From UBA8437 sp963933195 (lineage in GTDB: Bacteria; Planctomycetota; Planctomycetia; Planctomycetales; Planctomycetaceae): 16,503 nt of DNA. Position 1 is the first letter of the stretch. Each line of letters begins with the position of its first letter. Positions 13,551-16,503 of this stretch are shown here, one piece after another. The stretch is from contig CAWVUS010000101.1 of the NCBI GenBank assembly GCA_963933195.1, positions 1 through 16,503 of the forward strand. The letters are read 5' to 3'. Made by a program: the position numbers and the translations under genes. The notes under the pieces were generated by a model. The model saw nothing but the letters and a program-made list of their open reading frames with translations. It searched no databases and was not told where the DNA came from.

Positions 13551-15916
13551 CCGCGACCCTCCCGCCACATCTCTCCGAGAGGATCACTCGTGCGAGTCTC
13601 CTCGAGAAACTGGTCGGTGCTCTGAGGATCGACAGCCTGGCACGACCGGGTCAACACCTCGGCCAGGTCTGTCAACTCGTCCGCCCAGGCGTGTGGGTCG
13701 GCGTCAAATGGCGGAGCCGCTGCAAATTCCTGCAGCAACAGAGTGAATCTCAGCAGATGACGAAACAGAACTCCCTCCTGGCGGCCCAGGTCACACACGC
13801 CGACCACCTTGTTGAAATCGCCACCCAATTCGTCGATCGCCCCGGCTGCCCAGAGCGCTGAAATCCGTAACCGTCCCGCACCGGGGTACCGAGAATCAAA
13901 GAGCAATTTCAATTTCTCAGCCAACCGTAGCGGCCAGATTCTCTCGCCAAACTCGTCTTCATCGGGTTCACTGCCCAGTTCTGCCGCGGTCGCCAAGCCG
14001 CGTTGCAAGAGCTCGGGATGAAGCCTCTCGATCGCCAACGGTCCCTGGGCTACACGTTCCGGGCCGGGGACACGGACCGACCGCAAAGCCGAACCAGGAA
14101 ACTCCAGCGTGCTCTCCAGAGCCTGAATCCATTCGACACGGCTGGCCGAACCCAGGTGGTCTCTCAGGAAAGCTCCGTAGAGAGGATGGATACTCCGGAA
14201 CCCCACCAGCATCTCCAGCCGATCGGTTGGCCGGGCCCATTCGGCCCGATACCCCCTCGACTCGTCAACCACCTCATTGTCGGATCCAGCCCCGGTCGTC
14301 CCCAGTGACTGCGCCACGGCCTCGGCCAACAGCGCCCCGAATGTTCCCGATGATGCGACCGGTTCCTCGGTGACACTCTCCTCGTTCCGCCCCGGCGGTT
14401 CGGGATCCAGTTCGACAAAGCCGCCCGCCCACAACGTCTTCAGCATCTCGTCGAGACGGACGTGCGCGGCTTCACACGCCTTGGGCCCCAGCAATCGCCC
14501 ATCCACAAAATCATGCAGGCGTTTGACCTCCGGAGATTCTGACAACAGGTACGCCAGCAACCGCCAGGGAATGTCGCCACGGCTGACCAGGTCTCCCGCG
14601 GGCGCGTCAATCAGACGGCTAAATTGTTTTTCGTTCCAGTACTGCCGCTTGGGACTTCTCTTGGGCTTCTTCTTCAGCAACTTCTTGCGAGCCTGGATCA
14701 GCTTCGGATCCCCAGTTTTCTCTGGAATCGTTGCCAGCTTGTCATTGAACCGGGCAATCTTGACGTCGTCTTCGTGGGCCAACACGTAAACATCGCCACG
14801 GTCATCGAATTGCGGCCGGCCGGCCCGACCAAACATCTGGTGTGCCCGACTGGCCTCGATCACCGTCTTCTTTCCCGGCGGCCCCTTGAGCAGTTCGGTG
14901 AGAACCACCGAGCGGGCGGGCAGGTTGACACCGGCGGCCAGCGTTTCGGTGCACACCACCACCGACAGCAACCGCCGACAGAACAACTCCTCGACCGCCC
15001 GCTTGTACTTTGGAAGGATTCCCGCATGGTGGACCCCCACACCTCGCAGCAACAGCGGTTTCAACTTGCGACCACCGCCCGGGCCCCAATCCATTCCATT
15101 GACTGCTTCGGCCAGCAACTCCTGCTGTCCGGCATCGACCAGTCGCTTCCCTTTCAAGAGTTCAGCCGCGGTCCAGCACCCCTCGCGATGAAAACTGAAG
15201 ACCAGGGCCGGCGTTCGCTCGGCCTTCACCATCTCTTCGATCTGTTCCCCAAGCAACTCCTCTCCAATCCAGTGATACTCCAGGGGAACTCGCCGCTCAT
15301 CCGACGTCACCAGTGTCAGCCGCCGGCGGTGGCTGGCCCGCATCCACCCCAGGAAACTGGACGCGTTTCCAACCGTCGCAGACAGCAACAGCAATCGCGT
15401 CGACTCGGGCAGCAACCCCAGCGACAATTCCCAGACCACGCCTCGTTCCGGATCATTGAAACTGTGAAATTCGTCCATCACGACAGCATCAACGGTGCCC
15501 AGATCCTCCGACGGTCCCTCCTGGCCAGCTGACAACAACCGGTTCAGCAGGACCTCGGCCACCACTACCAGAACCGGAGCCTCCGGATTGACCCTGCGAT
15601 TGCCGGTGACCAGCCCAATCGATTCTCGGGGATACCCCCACTTCTCGGCCGAGTCCTGCAACTCCCGCAGCTTCTGCTCACACAATGCGATCAGCGGTGT
15701 GGTGTAATAGACCCGTTTCCCAGTGGCCAGTGCTTCAAAGACTGCCGCCTCGGCAATCAGCGTCTTGCCCGTCCCGGTTGGCGTGCAGACCAGCACCCCC
15801 TGCTCCGATTCGAACCAGGCCAGCAACGCCTCTTCTTGCACCGGGTACGGTTCGAACGGCAATTGATCGAGATATCTCGAGATCAATTCATCGCGCGACG
15901 GCACAGCAGAGTTCAT
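13547..15916 (-). CDS. Ski2-like superfamily 2 helicase
   Basis: A 789-aa ATP-dependent nucleic-acid helicase. Motifs in order: Q-like PYPVQEEAL (23-31), Walker A CTPTGTGKT (44-52), TTPLIALCEQ (72-81), DEFH (148-151), LLLLSATVGN (175-184), VGVHHAGILPKYK (293-305), TETLAAGVNLP (323-333) and QMFGRAGRP (360-368). The combination of GVHHAG, TETLAAGVNLPA and MFGRAGRP is that of the Ski2/Mtr4/HelY branch, which unwinds RNA or DNA. A Lys-rich stretch, LLKKKPKRSPKRQYW (413-427), follows the core, and the long C terminus has no motif I recognise. The ATG at 15916 is chosen; the frame is open to 16096 but that stretch would run antisense through the next gene and looks random. No good Shine-Dalgarno precedes it. 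It is coupled by ATGA overlap to the AKR-like gene downstream. Confidence 0.9.
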   Translation of the reverse strand: MNSAVPSRDELISRYLDQLPFEPYPVQEEALLAWFESEQGVLVCTPTGTGKTLIAEAAVFEALATGKRVYYTTPLIALCEQKLRELQDSAEKWGYPRESIGLVTGNRRVNPEAPVLVVVAEVLLNRLLSAGQEGPSEDLGTVDAVVMDEFHSFNDPERGVVWELSLGLLPESTRLLLLSATVGNASSFLGWMRASHRRRLTLVTSDERRVPLEYHWIGEELLGEQIEEMVKAERTPALVFSFHREGCWTAAELLKGKRLVDAGQQELLAEAVNGMDWGPGGGRKLKPLLLRGVGVHHAGILPKYKRAVEELFCRRLLSVVVCTETLAAGVNLPARSVVLTELLKGPPGKKTVIEASRAHQMFGRAGRPQFDDRGDVYVLAHEDDVKIARFNDKLATIPEKTGDPKLIQARKKLLKKKPKRSPKRQYWNEKQFSRLIDAPAGDLVSRGDIPWRLLAYLLSESPEVKRLHDFVDGRLLGPKACEAAHVRLDEMLKTLWAGGFVELDPEPPGRNEESVTEEPVASSGTFGALLAEAVAQSLGTTGAGSDNEVVDESRGYRAEWARPTDRLEMLVGFRSIHPLYGAFLRDHLGSASRVEWIQALESTLEFPGSALRSVRVPGPERVAQGPLAIERLHPELLQRGLATAAELGSEPDEDEFGERIWPLRLAEKLKLLFDSRYPGAGRLRISALWAAGAIDELGGDFNKVVGVCDLGRQEGVLFRHLLRFTLLLQEFAAAPPFDADPHAWADELTDLAEVLTRSCQAVDPQSTDQFLEETRTSDPLGEMWREGRG
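13557..13563 (-). promoter_or_regulatory. Shine-Dalgarno GGGAGGG for the AKR-like gene
   Basis: GGGAGGG on the minus strand lies 6 bases before the ATG at 13550, inside the last codons of the helicase gene. The ATG shares its last two bases with the helicase TGA, so the site both decides the start and shows coupled translation. Confidence 0.75.
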
Positions 15917-16000
15917 GGCAATGCAGCTTTGTTGCCGGAGGTATCCGCGGGAGTCATGATAGGCCGTTGGCACGGGTGACGCGACGCAGCGGGACAGTTG

Positions 16001-16503
16001 ATGACCAACCAAGGTGAACCATTGATCGATTCCGACTGGGCCGACCGGATGCGGTTGGACATGCCATCCACGGCGGACTGGGCTTATCTCGACCATGCCG
16101 CTGTCGCACCACTGCCCCGTGCCGCTGCCACGGCAATCCAGGACTGGACCGTCGACCTGCTCAACAACGGAGCAACCAACTGGAACCAGTGGCGGCAGCG
16201 TGTGGAGTCACTGCGAACCAACGCGGCGACGCTACTGGGAGCCCCGGTCGATGACATCGCGGTGATTCGCAACACAACCGAAGGAGTCGGACTGGTGGCC
16301 GAAGGACTCGGCTGGCAACCAGGAGACAACCTGGTGGTTCCCGGCTGTGAATTCCCTTCGAATCTCTACGCCTGGCAACACCTCGAGGAACGGGGAGTCG
16401 AGGTGCGAGTGATCCCGTCGACTCTCGATCACGTCGACTACAAAGAGATCGAGGAAGCCTGCGACGAGCACACCCGGCTGGTCGCAGTCAGTTGGATCGG
16501 CTT
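16001..16503 (+). CDS. Class V aminotransferase-like PLP enzyme, N-terminal part
   Basis: The frame opens with ATG at 16001 (GGGA 6 bases before the start region) and runs off the window after 167 codons, so it is 3'-truncated here. Residues WAYLDHAAVAPLPRAA, NTTEGVGLVAEGLGWQPGDNLVV and GCEFPSNLYAWQHL match the N-terminal half of fold-type I, class V pyridoxal-phosphate enzymes (isopenicillin-N-epimerase or cysteine-desulfurase-like). TTEG is the phosphate-cup region, and the aromatic position that stacks on PLP is not obvious. The Schiff-base Lys lies beyond the window, so the reaction cannot be decided. It is divergent from the helicase across 84 bases. Confidence 0.85.
   Translation, partial: MTNQGEPLIDSDWADRMRLDMPSTADWAYLDHAAVAPLPRAAATAIQDWTVDLLNNGATNWNQWRQRVESLRTNAATLLGAPVDDIAVIRNTTEGVGLVAEGLGWQPGDNLVVPGCEFPSNLYAWQHLEERGVEVRVIPSTLDHVDYKEIEEACDEHTRLVAVSWIG

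Noticed and set aside
14624..15532. 302-codon plus-strand open frame opposite the helicase
   Set aside because: The minus strand carries all helicase motifs through this span; the plus-strand product is Gln/Arg-rich and featureless.
15917..16096. Upstream extension of the helicase gene by 60 codons
   Set aside because: It lies antisense to the aminotransferase start, and the helicase family begins close to the PYPVQEEAL motif.

Overview
The window looks like ordinary chromosomal DNA of a GC-rich bacterium, most likely a planctomycete. This rests on the mix of genes: McsA/McsB protein-arginine kinase genes with no ctsR or clpC visible beside them, tandem small heat-shock genes, a zinc-ribbon plus single-membrane-span protein ending in an STN-like domain, a membrane-fused spermidine-synthase-like protein, and a Ski2-type helicase. 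I see no tRNA, rRNA, insertion sequence, CRISPR array or phage gene. The placement is an inference from gene content, not from a marker gene.

Layout, left to right. (1) 3-1490, plus strand: the 3' end of mcsA and a complete mcsB, encoding the adaptor and kinase that mark proteins with phospho-arginine. (2) 1507-2708, minus strand: coaD followed by a thioredoxin/peroxiredoxin-like gene. (3) 2709-3114: a 406-base divergent spacer that probably holds the promoters of coaD and of the heat-shock pair. (4) 3115-4002, plus strand: two Hsp20 chaperones. (5) 3999-10957, minus strand: a probable five-gene operon read right to left, comprising a 1004-aa membrane/spermidine-synthase-like protein, ispD, a zinc-ribbon/membrane/STN protein, a second membrane-anchored STN-like protein and a BFD-like [2Fe-2S] protein. 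(6) 11117-12754, plus strand: a secreted M28 metallopeptidase with two PDZ-like repeats. (7) 12702-15916, minus strand: a Ski2-like helicase translationally coupled to a degenerate aldo/keto-reductase-like protein. (8) 16001 to the window end, plus strand: the start of a class V aminotransferase.

Several genes share a proteostasis theme: McsAB marks damaged proteins, the Hsp20 pair holds unfolded ones, and the M28 peptidase acts outside the cytoplasm. CoaD (CoA) and IspD (isoprenoids) are housekeeping enzymes. The least understood part is the operon pairing two STN-like envelope proteins with an iron-sulfur protein, with no secretin or TonB receptor in view. Structural oddities include mcsA and mcsB sharing one reading frame separated only by a TGA and a hairpin, hairpins spanning the stop codons of two convergent gene pairs (one pair with stop codons interlocked in a CTAG), and an AKR-fold protein without its catalytic tetrad.
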